The position numbers and the translations under genes are program-made. From Calocera cornea HHB12733 (taxonomy: Eukaryota > Basidiomycota > Dacrymycetes > Dacrymycetales > Dacrymycetaceae), in contig KV423953.1 in the NCBI GenBank assembly GCA_001632435.1, forward strand, positions 1-64,000: a stretch of DNA of 64,000 bases, written 5' to 3'. The notes beneath the pieces were generated by a model. That model ran no database searches, was not told the DNA's origin, and saw nothing but the letters and a program-made list of their open reading frames with translations. Below are positions 1 to 12,274 of this stretch, in pieces. The first letter of the stretch is position 1. Each line of letters begins with the position of its first letter.

Positions 1-383
1 TCAGAAACAGATAGAGAAAAAATAGTACGGCTTGTGCGCACTGGATGGGACAGCAGGGGTTGGCTCGCAAAGATATCGTCCTCTCCCACCAGCAGCGGAT
101 CCTCCTCAGGGGGCTCGCCCGACAGTGCCTCATCCGCCTCTATATCATCTGCTTCTTCCAGCGCTGCTCGTCTTGGCGCAGGGCGATGCTTTGTGGGGCG
201 GTTGTGTGGAACGGCGGCTTCAGCAGCAGGGACTGCAGCAGGCCCGGTTAAAGCTGGCACTGCAGCCCCCATCAAGGTCCCCGTCTGGTCAGCTGCAGTG
301 GGTGAGGCGGAGTGGCCGGAGAGGCGGCTGGACGTCCTCGTTGGAAGGCGGGGAGGATCGCCCTTGTTCCTCTGCTCTGCCAT
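1..383 (-). CDS. Partial N-terminal coding region, unknown protein
   Basis: Read on the minus strand from an ATG at 383, the frame stays open to the window edge (127 codons, no stop), so only an N-terminus is present. The predicted protein starts MAEQRNKGDPPRLP, is rich in Ala, Pro and Ser, and becomes acidic around residues 75-110 (EEADDIEADEALSGEPPEEDP). This resembles the disordered N-terminal tail of many basidiomycete transposon-encoded or nuclear proteins. No catalytic motif is visible. Its neighbours are an Hsp70 relic and a KDZ transposase on the same strand, so a mobile-element origin is plausible but unproven. Three open frames on the plus strand over the same bases look like shadows. 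Confidence 0.35.
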   Translation of the reverse strand, partial: MAEQRNKGDPPRLPTRTSSRLSGHSASPTAADQTGTLMGAAVPALTGPAAVPAAEAAVPHNRPTKHRPAPRRAALEEADDIEADEALSGEPPEEDPLLVGEDDIFASQPLLSHPVRTSRTIFSLSVS

Positions 384-974
384 TAGTACTCGTTAAGGCG
401 GGCACATTATATTGACTCACCTGAGGAGGCATTGTAGGCATTGTACAAATGGAGATTGAATGTTTTTTTAAAGCTGAGAAAAGGTTGCGCCGTATGGGAG
501 TGGAGGGAGAGAGGAGGAGGCGTGGCGACAACGAGGTAGTCAAGCACGCTGGCAGTATTTACGCGGAGTGGGCAAAGGGCGGTGCAACGTGCCTGCAGCC
601 GGTAGCACTGCAGACGCCTGGCAGAAGCAACGGTACCGCACGTGCGGAGCTTCTATCTCCGCGGTGCTGCAGAGTACACTGCCACCACCCCGCCGTACCT
701 GCTTCTGCAGATAGGCTGGCACAGCAGGCACTGCCTCTCTTGGCTGCCGCCCACGCTTCCGTGCTCCGCGTGCATGGAGACCCTGCCACTTCAGTTGCTG
801 CAGCTCGGCTAGGGACCCTTTCTCATTCCCACAGATTGGCACGGCATGCTGGCCTGGGCTGCCTAAGGACAGGCAGAGGCGCTTCTGCAGCACCACAGCC
901 CGGCACCCATTGCCGCGCTCACCCAATTGGCTGCTGCACCACATTCGTACGTCACTCAGGGGCGGTAGCACTGC

Positions 975-1397
975 CACCCCCGCAATGTGCATGCCAGAGA
1001 TGACACCGGCGTCCTTCATCACCTGATGCTGGGAGTTGTTGAAGTAGGCAGGGACGGTGACAACAGTGTTTGTGATGGTCTGTCCGAGGTATGACTTGGC
1101 AGTCTCCTTCATCTTCAAGAGGACCATGGACGAGATCTCCTCTGGCAAGAATGTCTTCTTCTCACCCTTGAACTTGACCTGGATCATGGCCTTGCCACCC
1201 TGGTTGAGGATGGTGAAGGGGAAGTGCTTGATGTCGGACTGGACCTCGGCATCGTCGAACTTGCGGCCGATGAGACGCTTAGCGTCGAATACGGTGTTGT
1301 GCGGGTTCATGGCGACCTGGTTCTTGGCAGCGTCACCGATCAGACGCTCGGTGTCGGAGACGGAGACATAGGAAGGGGTCGTCCGGTTACCCTGGTC
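975..1397 (-). pseudogene. Truncated Hsp70 ATPase-domain fragment
   Basis: The minus strand encodes about 141 residues that match the cytosolic Hsp70 nucleotide-binding domain. It begins at [11 protein letters not shown], runs through [16 protein letters not shown] and [10 protein letters not shown], and stops near ISGMHIAGV. The canonical start (the GIDLGTTYS phosphate-binding loop) is absent and so is everything after the second subdomain. The same frame continues into unrelated low-complexity sequence to 540, and is preceded by unrelated codons from 1472. Some conserved residues are altered (for example [10 protein letters not shown] where the family has SQRQATKDAG). A product would lack most of the ATPase and all of the substrate-binding domain, so I call it a gene relic. 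It lies 1.5 kb from the KDZ transposase on the same strand and may be a captured host fragment. Confidence 0.85.
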
Positions 1398-1475
1398 GCT
1401 GATTCCTGGCATGCAGCACCCCGTGTCACTGCACAGGTGCAGCCCATCAAATGACATGCTGTACGCGCCCACAGC

Positions 1476-2516
1476 ACATTAGGTAGACAGCGTGTCCTAC
1501 AGGTCCCGTTGCAGCAGAACCAATAGCCATGGATGTCAGCCTGGTACCTGAACACGCTGGAGCAATGCAGTTGCGAGGGTGGGAGAACTCTCATGAAGCG
1601 CAGCACCGCGTACCTGTACAAGTAGTGTTCAGCTTATACAATGATGTGCTGTACCACCTACTATGGTGCCTAACCAAATCCCGTCATGTGCAGTATTGGT
1701 GCTATGCTGTTTGGTAGCACTGTACCATTAACAAACGCCATATTGCATCTGTACATCTATCCAACATACAATAGGAAAGAATCCAAATCATTGATGGCAA
1801 TCTTGTGCTGCAGCAATGTACCTCGGCTGGAACTGTGGGTGTGAGGGCACACAGTAACCCTACAAGGCCGCCAAGAGTAGGCAGAGATTGGAGTCAATGG
1901 TAGAGCAATAGAGTAGGTCGGGTGGGCAAGGATAGAGTGGAGAATAGGATAGATGAGGTGACTATAGAGACTACAGAGTACGGGTGTACAGTGGAGAGTC
2001 CTCAGAGACCAGATCTGAGGAGCCAGGGGGCCTAGAGCCCACATATATATACCCTACAGATCTGCATGGGTCAGGCCATGGAGCATCTCATGGGACACAT
2101 CATGGGGCATATCATGGGTCACTATGAGTCAAGTGTGGCTGCACATGTGTGAGTCATAGTCAGTCATGCTGAGTTGTGGTGAGTGGCCAGGCTCATGGCT
2201 GCACGGTTGTCCGGGCCACACTCTGGGCCATAGGCTTGGACCCTGAGGGCCAGATTCCATGCTGGGAAGTGCTTCTAAAGCAAGTAAGGGCCAAATAAAG
2301 TAGGAAAATAGAGTGTCCCCTGATAGTGGGACTGTACCAACCCATTTGTGCAAAGCTGGATCCATTGCACCTGGTACGGCTGTACCAGGAATATGTTGGA
2401 TGATGCACATAGAAGTGTTGTACTGTACCAAGCAAGTGCTAGACACTTCCTGTGTAATTGAACGCAGACTATGTTTGGTTCAATCAATATACAACAGACT
2501 GGCAAACCCATCATCC
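1476..2516. other. Intergenic stretch without a recognisable gene
   Basis: About 1 kb with only short open frames and no recognisable protein. It contains short direct repeats of a CATGGG-type word around 2065-2130. It is also rich in GTAC and TGCAG words, a bias shared with the KDZ gene to its right. Nothing else supports a gene here. Confidence 0.5.
2065..2130. repeat. Degenerate short tandem repeat (CATGGG-type, ~13-17 bp)
   Basis: Four to five consecutive copies of a CATGGG(A/G/T)CA(C/T)AT-like word follow each other at roughly 13-17 bp spacing. It is probably a decayed minisatellite. No coding frame follows the period. Confidence 0.6.
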
Positions 2517-2930
2517 TCAAGATCGAGTCCAGTGATAACAGGGACAATGTCCAGGGAAACATTCAACACAAGGAGGGGGTGAGGCAGCCACACTGAAGGG
2601 CGTGTGGTGCATATACTGAACTTTTTGTGCAACATTGCTTAGGAGCCGCAGCACCTGATCTTTGCCTGAAAGCAGCTTGAGGATGGCTGCAAGCTGCTGG
2701 GCTAAAACATTCAGAAGGAGTCGACCATGAATCTCGTTCTCCATGTCCGTGGTGGCATGCAAATCTTGGTCAAGACGCCGACTGGCAAGACAATCTTGCT
2801 GTACTGCAGTAACAAGTTCCATTGTGCACAACTAGCTATCATTGCACTGAAAAATAGAGACATGTGAACTATTGTGGTGCCGCTCAATCACCCTTCATCC
2901 TCTACCGATGATACCCCGTCCGAATAGGAG

Positions 2931-5900
2931 TCACTGCAGATCTGCTGCACAGAGGGTTAGCACGATGCCAGGTACACGCAGATGACTTATACTGTCCCCC
3001 TGGTCATCAAGGATGTCCTTGATATCCGTATCCACTGACCCTTTGCCCTCTGCAATGTCGCCCAATTGCTGCACCTGAGCCATCATGCCCTGCTCCATCC
3101 CAAACTCGGCAAGAAGGTCATTCAGCTGTGCTTTGGGTACAAAGTCTTCAGCCTCGTCCGGCTCGCACAGCTGTATCCGAGCTGCACTGGGTGCTGCAGC
3201 AAGAAGCTCGGCTTTGGTTGTGTGGTATTGCAAGGGACCAAAGAAGGGGCAGCACAGCTGCTCACAAAGGCCCAGTAAATCCTGTAGATGCCTTACCAGA
3301 GCCTGCTGCAGCACAGGGTTGCTAGTGCGGTTGCAGGTTGTCAATGCTGCAGAAAGTTGCTCTTTGATCCATGTTGCAGCGTGTGATGCTTCTTCCTGCA
3401 GTCAATGCTCTTCTTTGTCACAATGATCCAATATAAGAACAGCTTGAATTGCTTCACATATCTTTGGTGATGCAAACCAAGGAGGTGGTGCAGCACCAGT
3501 GACGTCGAACCAGAGGGTGTACCAAATGCCCGCGTCAACACTGGTGTCCAAAGCTTGCACTGCAGTGATAGGTTGTGGCATGTTCTCAGCATTCGCCCAC
3601 TGCGGCATTGGTGCAACCATCTGTAGGGAATCCACTGCTTTGTTATACTTCTTGATTGCATGTTGACAGATTATATCACGGTGTACAAGCTTCTCCTGCA
3701 CCTTGACAAGGCCAGTTATACCTGCCGCACATGTCAGCTTTCGGCCATGCAGTAGGGGAGGTACGGCAGGTCTTACCAAGACCACCTTTGCTTGGCCCTT
3801 CCTCCTTATGGCCACGCTTATACCGATTGATGATGTCGTATTCAAAGTTGCGGCCTATGAGGCGTGATACCACATGCTCCTTGAGTACAACACACCGTGA
3901 TAATGCAGTGAGGTACGGCAAGTCACTGGCTCTAATCTGCCCTGTCTCTTTTACCCCATCTAATACCCGCAGCATACCCAGCTCTTCAGCAAGAGACTGC
4001 ACTGCCGGTTGATGGGCCTGGAGCTCTGCGACAACTGCTGTGTGCCTCTCTATGTGCACCAGCAGTGTATCATCGGGTGGCTGCACAGCGTCCATGTAAC
4101 GCTGGTAAACATCGCTCATATGAGCTGTAGCGGCTTCCAGCTGCTGCACCAGGCGTGCATGTTCCTCAACCAAGTCCGTGAATTGCTGTGCTGCATTGTG
4201 AGCGATCCCGTGAGTCCCTGTTTTGAACATGAAGAAATCCGGAAGCAAGGACATTGTGGCAGGGGCGTACAGCTGCGGAGGGAGCACTGGGACTCCTGCT
4301 GATCCTTCCACCATGTACGGAGGGTGTCGTGGGAGACATCTTGCTGTGCAAGGTTTGTGATCCCTACTACCCTTCGCTGCTGTACCTTGCACAGCTGTCT
4401 GGTAAGCCACGTACCAAGGCCTAGTTGGTGCTGCAGGGCCAGGTGGGTGAGGTGGGCTTCAATGGCATACTCACGGCGGTGGGGCTGCAGCAACAGGTGT
4501 GAGCTGCAGCACGTATGGCATATGGACACATACACCCATCAGACGCTCCAAAGGAATTAGATCAGATGTCTCTGACCATAGCCTCTCACAGTTCTCACCA
4601 TCACTGAATCCAAAGCCCGGACACTTGCGGGGGTGATAAACAAGCTGACATGCCCACTGATGGCCATAAGCATGCAGTACTGATGTGCCCCAAGTAACTT
4701 GGTGCCGCAGCTCAGGCATGTAGCCGTGCGGCAGCAATGTATCAGCTGCATGACCCCTACTGAGTCCCATGAGACGTACCTGGCGCATTGCGCGGTCCAG
4801 CTGACATGCAATGTCGTACAGGATGCCAAGAGTCGCCATTCCGGGTAAGTGCTGCGACACTTTCCATATAAGTGCCACAGCGTAGTAGTGCCACTCCCCA
4901 GGGTCAACAAGGTTTGCAACAAATAGTGGCACGTTGTGTTGACATACAATAGCCATAATGCCATGAACTGTATAGGCTTTTGCGCGTGCCCTCTGTCGAT
5001 CCTGATCTGCAGCCTTGAAAGACTGCTCACAGCAATCCAGGACATCATCCTCAAGTTGTGGTGCAACAGCAGCCTGCTCAGATCGGCGGCTGCGGCACGC
5101 ATTCACGTGGCTCCTTGCATTGTCGAGCTCACATGTTGACAAGAAAAACTGATGGGGAGCTATGAGAGGATCGAGTAGCACTCGCGCAGACTGTCTGTGA
5201 CCGAATTGCGCATCAAGTGCCACATGAACATCAGGGGCACTGCTTCAACGTCTCAGTCATACATTGCTGATGTGGTACAGCACTTACCTTACCAACATGG
5301 ATTCCCTCCCCATTCCTGTCTTGCAAAGCACAGAGGGCAGAGGTTGTGAATGTGCTGGCTGGCTCATGTATCCGCTGGTACATCACTGACATCCACTACT
5401 GTCATTGGTCCAGCAGGCTGCGGGCTTGCCTGTAGGGGCACTGGCGTGGCAGCCACAATCTGCTGTACCACATGTGCTTCAACGTGCTGCCGCACCTGCT
5501 TGTCGAGAACATCAAACCACAGTGCTGCTTCAGGCAACTGCTCCTGGAAGGGTTTCTGGAAACCAAATGAGCGAAGCACAAATGCAGTAGGGGGGACACA
5601 CACCTTATTTTTGAGTATGAAACCTTGCAGCTTGAGAGCGGCCGCTGTACCTCAACACCATCCTTGTATGGACTGGGTACAACAGTTGTTTTGTGCATGG
5701 TAGAACTCCAGAAAGGTGACCGACATGGCCAATCTAGGCCGCTGCGGCAAGCATGCAAACCATCCAGACCTGGCAAGAATTGCATGCGCCCTGGGATCAC
5801 ATGAGGGCCTGCGGCAACGGTAAATGGTAACAGTTCGGATCGCTACTGCCAGTCAGCGGGGGTACGTCGAAGCCAGTCTGAAAAACAACGCACAGGTGAA

Positions 5901-6341
5901 GTCCAGTAATTCAATCTGCTTGGGCGTAATGTAAGGGTTGTCGCAGCAACAGGGCGGTACTTTGTCCGGTCCTGTTGGTAAGGCTGGAGTAGTCCCATGC
6001 ATACAACCAGCACGGTACTGCAGCAGTGGCTGCACAAGCTCTGGTACAACGGTGCTGCACCAAAACTTCCACCTGTGCTGCTTCTTCTCCCCACGGGTAC
6101 GTTGAACGGCTACAGTGGATGAGCGGTGCGGCACCTCCCCTGGCTTCCGGTGGACGTGGGTGTTGCTTGGATGTGAGCGAACTGGCGTGGTGGCAGAGTC
6201 GTCCGTTGGGAAAAGGAGACGTGCATAATCTTCATGCAAGGCCACGACCTCTTGCTGTACATATCTCCGATGGGCTGGCGAGTCCCATGTAACTTCTTCA
6301 GTGGAAATGCCTGGCGTAGGGAATGCTGTTGTGCCGCTCAA
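2931..6341 (-). CDS. KDZ-family (Kyakuja-Dileera-Zisupton) transposase
   Basis: A multi-exon minus-strand gene. From N to C it shows a Trp-containing region (HRWKFWCSTVVPELVQPLL, near 6110-6040), a CPLCF cysteine pair near 5330, and a DDE-type core. The core is VALDAQFGHRQ (first Asp, near 5220), ILYDIACQLDRAM (second Asp, near 4810), HAYGHQWACQLVYHPRKC, and DGENCERLWSE (Glu, near 4580). A KDZ C-terminal segment follows (HRREYAIEAHL, LGLGTWLTRQL) and then a coiled-coil tail to about 2931. A 49-bp GTATGT...CAG intron near 4485-4535 restores the frame after the ERLW region, so much of the gene looks spliced and functional. One further shift near 4280 is either a frameshift or a very short intron. 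In-frame-looking sequence continues to about 2520, so the 3' end is uncertain. The encoded protein would mobilise its own cut-and-paste element. I could not locate the terminal repeats. Confidence 0.85.
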
Positions 6342-7145
6342 TGGGGCTTTCTTTGGTGACGCTGCAGCACATCAGCACAAGTACGGCAAGGCTGTACTGC
6401 AGTGCGCACCTGTATGGGGCTCTGCTCCGCCGCGCTTTCTCTTTGTGGGCGTGGCAGGTGCGACACTGCGCTTGGCTGATGCAGTGTGGGATGCTGCAGT
6501 TCGTGGGGACAAAGGGCTAGCTGCACCAGAGGGTACATCCTGTACATGCTGAACCGGTACCCTTGCTGCCTTCAGACGCTTGGATCACAATTTTCATGGT
6601 CTTGCTCCAGCTGTATACTGATTGTGTGATGTGCTACCAGGTAGGACGGTGTGGCTTGCCAAATGGGGAAGCATTGGAATTTGCTGTAAGGAGTTGACGT
6701 GTCCTGAGTGGTAGCAGTACTGCAATAGCCTGTTGTGCAAGGCTTGCGGGAGGTTGTCTGTTGGCTGTCAATTGGTTGCACAAAAAATGAGGATATATCA
6801 GTGAGAACAGCAGATAGTGCACAGCTACATGGATAAACGGGCGGTACAATTTTTTTGGGGCGCTGCAACAGGCCACATGTCAAGAAATGTTTATTGCTGC
6901 ACCGCCACTACAGCGCGTCTGGCAACGCAGCGCGGATACAACCCTAGCTGCGCCCCCCTGGGAAGCAATGTGCGGTGCGCACCCGGACCCTAGCCACGCC
7001 ACCCGAGCGTGGAAGAAAGGTCCCGCACGGCAGTTGCTTCCGCCAGGGTCTCGGAGCCGGTTGCTTTTGCTCCAGGTGGTGCACGGCAGCACCCTATCTT
7101 GTCTGCCAGAGCGTGCTTGCTGCTGGCATCCATCCTTGCACACTT

Positions 7146-7189
7146 AATAAGAACAAATACTACATCACAGTGTAGTATCTGTTCTTATT
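7146..7189. repeat. Hairpin: 19-bp inverted repeat with 6-nt loop
   Basis: The arms 7146-7164 and 7171-7189 are complementary with one mismatch and are separated by TCACAG. The sequence CTAA falls 10 nt after the hairpin (ending near 7199). That resembles the 3' end of a Helitron (hairpin followed by CTRR), but no T follows at the junction and no Helitron protein is present, so the assignment is only a possibility. Confidence 0.7.
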
Positions 7190-7910
7190 CTACATCTAAC
7201 AGTATATATATATAGGTAAGATATTTCATTTTACTACTTTACTAATGGGGTGGGGGGCATGGGGGTTGCTGCAGCGGGCCTGCAGCGGGACTGCAGTGGT
7301 GCTGCAATGCAACACACCTCTTCCCCCCCTCTTACCACATTGGGGTAATGCACAGAAACCCTCCTCCAGGCCTGGCCCTGACAATAGGCCAGCTTGGTGG
7401 TGGGGGGGGGGGGGGTTGCTTCTGCTGGGTAGCACGTGCTATCACGTGCTGTAGCTTCTCCACAAAGTGGTAGTAAAACAATAAAGAATTCATATCTCAC
7501 TCATTTCCGCATCAATTTAGATAGCTTTTCTACCACTACAAGACCAGAGCATGGAGCATCCAGCCAGGGATGTGCAATAGCATGGTGTACCTTTATAATG
7601 ACTTGGAGAGGTTCAAGGACCCCAAGAAGCTGTTATAGAGCAACACCTGAGCTACCGGGCGGGCAGAGAGGGCAGAGGGTGCAAGAGGTAGTGGTACAAC
7701 AGACAAGAGGGGGTCGTGGTGCGCACGGTCTTGACTTGAAGAGGGCAGGACGGCCCAGGTGCGCAGTGGGAAGCAGGAGTCAGAATGAGGGTCAACAGAC
7801 TCGTGCCCAAATATATTGAGTTTCTGCATAGGGTGGCAGTGCATGGCGGTGGGACTGGCTCCCAATTGCACCCAGAGTACTGCAAGGGACAGAAATATTG
7901 CACAGGGTGG

Positions 7911-8141
7911 TTACCTGAACCTCACAATAATATAATAATATTGATACAATGCAAATATCTCCTACTGCAAGGATTGCGCCGCTACTCACTCTACCTGAAC
8001 CTCAGACCATGCCCCCACGTGGTCTGGGAAGGGCCTTACCGAGACCACAATCCGTCACGAGGACTACAACAATTGCGGGTGCAACCGCAAGGGTCTGAAA
8101 AGGGGTCCCAAGCCGCGCCCCTTTTTTGTGATGTGGTTCCC
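7911..8141 (+). repeat. Dispersed repeat, copy A of the ACCTGAACCT family
   Basis: It contains TTACCTGAACCT at 7911-7922 and CTACCTGAACCTCAGA at 7991-8006. It ends in a block (about 8081-8141) reading GGGTCTGAAAAGGGGTCCCA followed by a pyrimidine run and GTGATG. The same block occurs in inverted orientation at 27217-27272. The shared order of motifs shows that these are copies of one repeat rather than chance matches. Confidence 0.75.
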
Positions 8142-8775
8142 TCTGCTCTCATGCTTGCCGCATACGAGCGCCTATCTGTTTGACCTCCCCACCGCTGACC
8201 ACATCTAATCTTCCTCTCCGCCTGCTGGCGGGCCAGTGTGACCAAGTACATGATGGAAAAACGCTACGTTCGCACTTCTCCTGATAGCACGCTTCTGCTC
8301 GCGCATATCGACAAACTCCTCGCTCTCACTCTTGTCTTCTTGTCGCAACTTGTTCTCGCGGGTGTCGGTCTGTTCCACTTCGGTCGGCCTTCTTTACGGC
8401 TGGCTGCGCAATAGTTATGCCTGCAACCGCTTGACACCCTAGTGTTTCCATACCTAGGTATATACGCGTGGAAGATTGTTCCAACAGCCCATTCGACCGT
8501 CTTTCTTACCTAACCTCTTGCACGCACGAGGCTCATGTAGAACAGAGCTATATACGCTTTGCTGTACGGCAGGAGAAGTGATATTGTACTGAAATAGGTT
8601 GGTCCAACACAAACGATGCCATTGAACGAAGCTCTGCATAGGTTGAGATGGCTAGACTCGTACTTGTTGAGCGTCTAGGCTCTTCCCAGAGATCATCAGG
8701 GGATCTTATATCAACCAGTTCAAACAACATACGCAACAGTATGACACCAAGGCATGCCCAATCATCAATATGTAC

Positions 8776-11270
8776 CTACACGGCTGGATTGTAGCGTATG
8801 ATGATGCGATTCTGATACATCTCGCAGAGAACTTTCTGCACTTCGCTAAGCTCTGGCCACTTTGTCAGCCCGTAAGCTGCCATGTATTGGTCAAACGTGC
8901 AAGTCTTCATCCCGTCTAGCATTTCCTGGACTTTGGTCACCACGGTGCTCCGTGCGGAAAAGATGTCGTCTTGATCGTGCTCGGGAACAACAGTCGTGCG
9001 GATGATGACGACACATTGTACCGACAGTACTGAATGCTCGAATCGATAGTGGCGGTTGCTTAGCAGCAAGATACCGAAAACACGTTGTAGACAGTTGACA
9101 TTGTTTTCGTCAACTTGTGCAAACTGATAAGAGCACAAGACAGAGAGGTTCGCTGCATGCAGGTCTGATCAGAAAGAGAATAAGTAGAGTGTCAGGGCTC
9201 CTCACTTCTTTGTTTCAGTTTCAGCGAGCGAAGCCATTCAATTAGCCAGTTGGGACAGCTCCCAATCTGATGCTCAATCTTCCCCAAGGTAGCGGCCATG
9301 CCAAACGATCGTGATAATTGTTTTGTGAGAGGAGGATTTGGGTGGCTCTCTTTCGTCCGATGACGTGAACGACCTTCCCTTGAGCCAGGAGAGATCGGAT
9401 GTAAGGGACGGCGATACGGTCTGAGAAGTTCAGACATGTGAGCGGGAGAATAAGCCAGACAACGAACGTTGATTGTTTTAGCTCGTTCTTCCTAGATCGC
9501 ATGGGTCTGAACGAAGTAATGTCAGATCGGTAGCGAACCACTGCTTGTTCTATGAAACATACCCGAACGGTGTTCTTGCACTGGCAGGCCTGCGAGAATG
9601 GGCCGTTGGCTGTGATAAGAATAGTAATACCGGGGATTTTTCATCATCTAGCCAAGCCAAGGGCAAACTTTGGCATTGTCTGGATTGAACTGTCCGAGTT
9701 GCGCCATCGACTGTGGATTGCGGGGGGATGGATAGTGACACGTGGAAGAGATCAAGCTTACGTGACGGCAAGCTTGCATAGCGCGAACACTCGGATGAGA
9801 CAATCCTGCTGGGTGCACTCATCATGAACTCCTCCAATTTCTCGATCTTGTCGCAGACTCGGAGACATTGGGAGTGTCGGCAACAGTGATCCTCTCTGTG
9901 CCACAGCCCGGCTGATTGTCGTACTTCTCGGATAATGCTCCAAGGCGACGCCAGGTCTTCTATTGAATGTCGGTCAGAGCTGTGGTACAATGAGACAGAA
10001 GAATGATGCATATCATACTGAAATGACGATCAGCTCGTATGCCCAGGAACACCGACAGATAGGCACGGCCGCGGGGCTCATTGAAGCTGCCTAGAGCGAC
10101 TTTGCAGTCCACTTCAGTCATCGGCGGTCGTGCCTTATTGTGATGTTTGATATGTAGCTCGAACTCGTGAGCGAGGCCGGTGACATCCCAAGGTGTTTCG
10201 CCTGGTGATAGCTCCACGATGAAGTCAAGCTGGACGAGCGGGTAGGGTGTGGAAAACGGAATGAATATTATTGCCTGGCGTGAGGTGTGAGCCGGAGAAT
10301 AGGACGTCCCAAAATGGGTGACTTACGCGTGCAGATGTGTCACTGGCTGAGATGAAGGTCCATAGACGTTCACAAACCGTGGACGTACCCTCAGCAGGGG
10401 TAATGATAGGATGGCGGGGGGGGCCACGCATGTTTGCGAAGCTCGTCTTCCTGCGCCGCTATAAGATTGTCAAACAAGGATCAAACGCGGCTTCAGCGGA
10501 AGAACGCACGGGGCACCAGCAATATCAGAAGGCTACAATTAGGGCTATAGTTTGGCGGGAGATTTATCTCCGTAAACTGCGCGCTCTCCGTTGGAAAGTT
10601 GCAGTCTTGCTTCTGGTGCGTAGCAGGAGGCAGATGAGTACCTAATGCTCCAAGCTGATCTTGGAGGAAGAGGACGGAGTGCGACAGACACCGAAACGTC
10701 TGCGGCAAAGCTCGGCGGCTGATTTCTTCCTCGTACATGTCCTTGTCTACCCGAGCGATCTCGGAATTCTTGGTATATGTCAGTGTGCCAGTCGACAACA
10801 GGTCGTACAGTTTTTCGATTGCCCGGAGGATGAACACCGCTGGTCCCATCAACAATATGACTGTATAGTTGGCGGTAGTCTTGCCCGTCACATCGATTCC
10901 GTATTCGCTCATCAGGGCCTGGATGTCCCGTGAGCACATCGACCCAGGGACACACGCAACTTGAGCTTATTAGCGCACCTGACTCCTGAGCTGGTTCACC
11001 GCCAGAACCAAATGCATTCAGTCTTTACTCAGCTCAGTTTGCAGAGCATTGACAGACCTTCTCCACTATCAAATGCTCAATCCTGTGCGCTTGCTCAGGA
11101 TGACCAACCTGGTTGTAACCTGTCAGTGATGATACACCCGAGATGCGTTGGGCACATACAACGTCATCTAGACTTCCGGCTGGTATTGCCCATGAGGCCA
11201 TTGCTAGCCCAGGCGGTAAAGACGACTCTTTAGGCGGAGAAAGAAACACGCGTCGGGGGCCATGGTCCAT
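8776..11270 (-). CDS. Multi-exon hypothetical gene(s), unknown function
   Basis: Several minus-strand blocks of normal protein composition alternate with short non-coding pieces, suggesting one or two genes with small introns. Blocks include 10493-10939 (CSRDIQALMSEYGIDVTGK, with a hydrophobic stretch TVILLMGPAVFILRAI), 9960-10217 (WDVTGLAHEFELHIKHHNKA), about 9770-9960, 9242-9541 (DRIAVPYIRSLLAQGKVVHV) and 8776-9138 (EVQKVLCEMYQNRIIIRY, ending TAG). I recognise no family or catalytic motif. Exon borders and the start are uncertain. The overall style resembles the minus-strand gene at 13.4-15.5 kb, and these may be lineage-specific genes. Confidence 0.4.
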
Positions 11271-11408
11271 ATTCCTTCAAATGTCTGACGAGGATGGAAT
11301 TTCGATGTCTAGCGATTAGTCGAGGATGGATAATGACAAGCGGAAAGGGTCCACAGCTGGTGACGCATCCTCCCCACCGCTGTCACGTGATCCGGCCTGG
11401 GACACGGC

Positions 11409-12274
11409 GTGAGTGTAACTTATACGGGTGCCGGGCTTTGGCCTTCGGGGACAGATAGGCGCGGCTGCCGAGGTACTGCATTACGCACCAAAGGACCGGG
11501 GTGCGAACGCGCCATCAAGGCAACAGCAGCAATGCATGCACCTTCCCTCAGAGCACTATTCCCCGGCCGCAGCTGTGCAGCGCAATACAACAATCGCCTA
11601 CTCTGGACATTGTCTGCCTACACACCTCACAATGCTGCGAGCGACAACAAACTGCCTGTTCCCAGCATATCAGTCTTCTTAGGCACCTCGTATGTTCCCC
11701 ATCTCCTCAGGTTTTATGCCGATCCCTCCGTGTCCGTCCAGAGCCCGCAGGCACAGCACAGGCAGACACGGGACGGGATTCCAGCCGACGCTACTCTACC
11801 GGCTCAGGGCGGTCAAGTTCCTCGGATTCAGGAATCGGCTGAGCGATGAGCGGAAGTGGGAGGACCGGAGGCTTGAACTGGGGCTGGAGAAGGTGCGTTC
11901 CCCTTGCCTGTACTTTTCTGCCTTGTCCTCGACCCAGCTGTATGCTCCCATCCTCGCGACAGCTCATCCAGCTTCATTTTCTCCCTGAAGAAGACTCGTT
12001 CCTCAAGCACCTTCAGGTCGTCCACCTCTACTGGGGCATGAACACCCCAAACGACTGTGCTTTTCTGCACGCCCCGCAACCCCTCTGCGTCCGACTCGCC
12101 CAGATATCTGCACCGCCCTGCAGGCAGCAGCTCGCGCCACGCTCGCTCCCACCCCGCCCTGCTGGCACTCGGTACGTCCCTGACCGATTTGGAGCCCGTC
12201 AATATCTGGCGCTCCCGAACCTGTTTTCGTTTTGAATTCTGAATGCGCGAAACGCGCCCAACCAACCACAGCAA
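11409..12274. other. Ambiguous coding potential on both strands
   Basis: Open frames lie on both strands. The minus-strand frame 11828-12274 is the more protein-like (REKMKLDELSRGWEH, VWGVHAPVEVDDLKVLEERVF), and could be a charged helical exon. The plus-strand frames 11409-11849 and 11846-12235 look like shadows. Without a recognised family I cannot choose. Confidence 0.3.

Larger units (their letters stand above)
6553..8775. other. Non-coding, repeat-bearing stretch
   Basis: About 2.2 kb upstream of the KDZ gene with no credible protein. It holds a near-perfect hairpin (7146-7189), a short AT microsatellite (about 7201-7216), a G-run near 7400-7415, and a dispersed repeat copy (7911-8141) related to sequence at 27.2-28.7 kb. 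The remainder looks like decayed mobile DNA. Confidence 0.5.
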
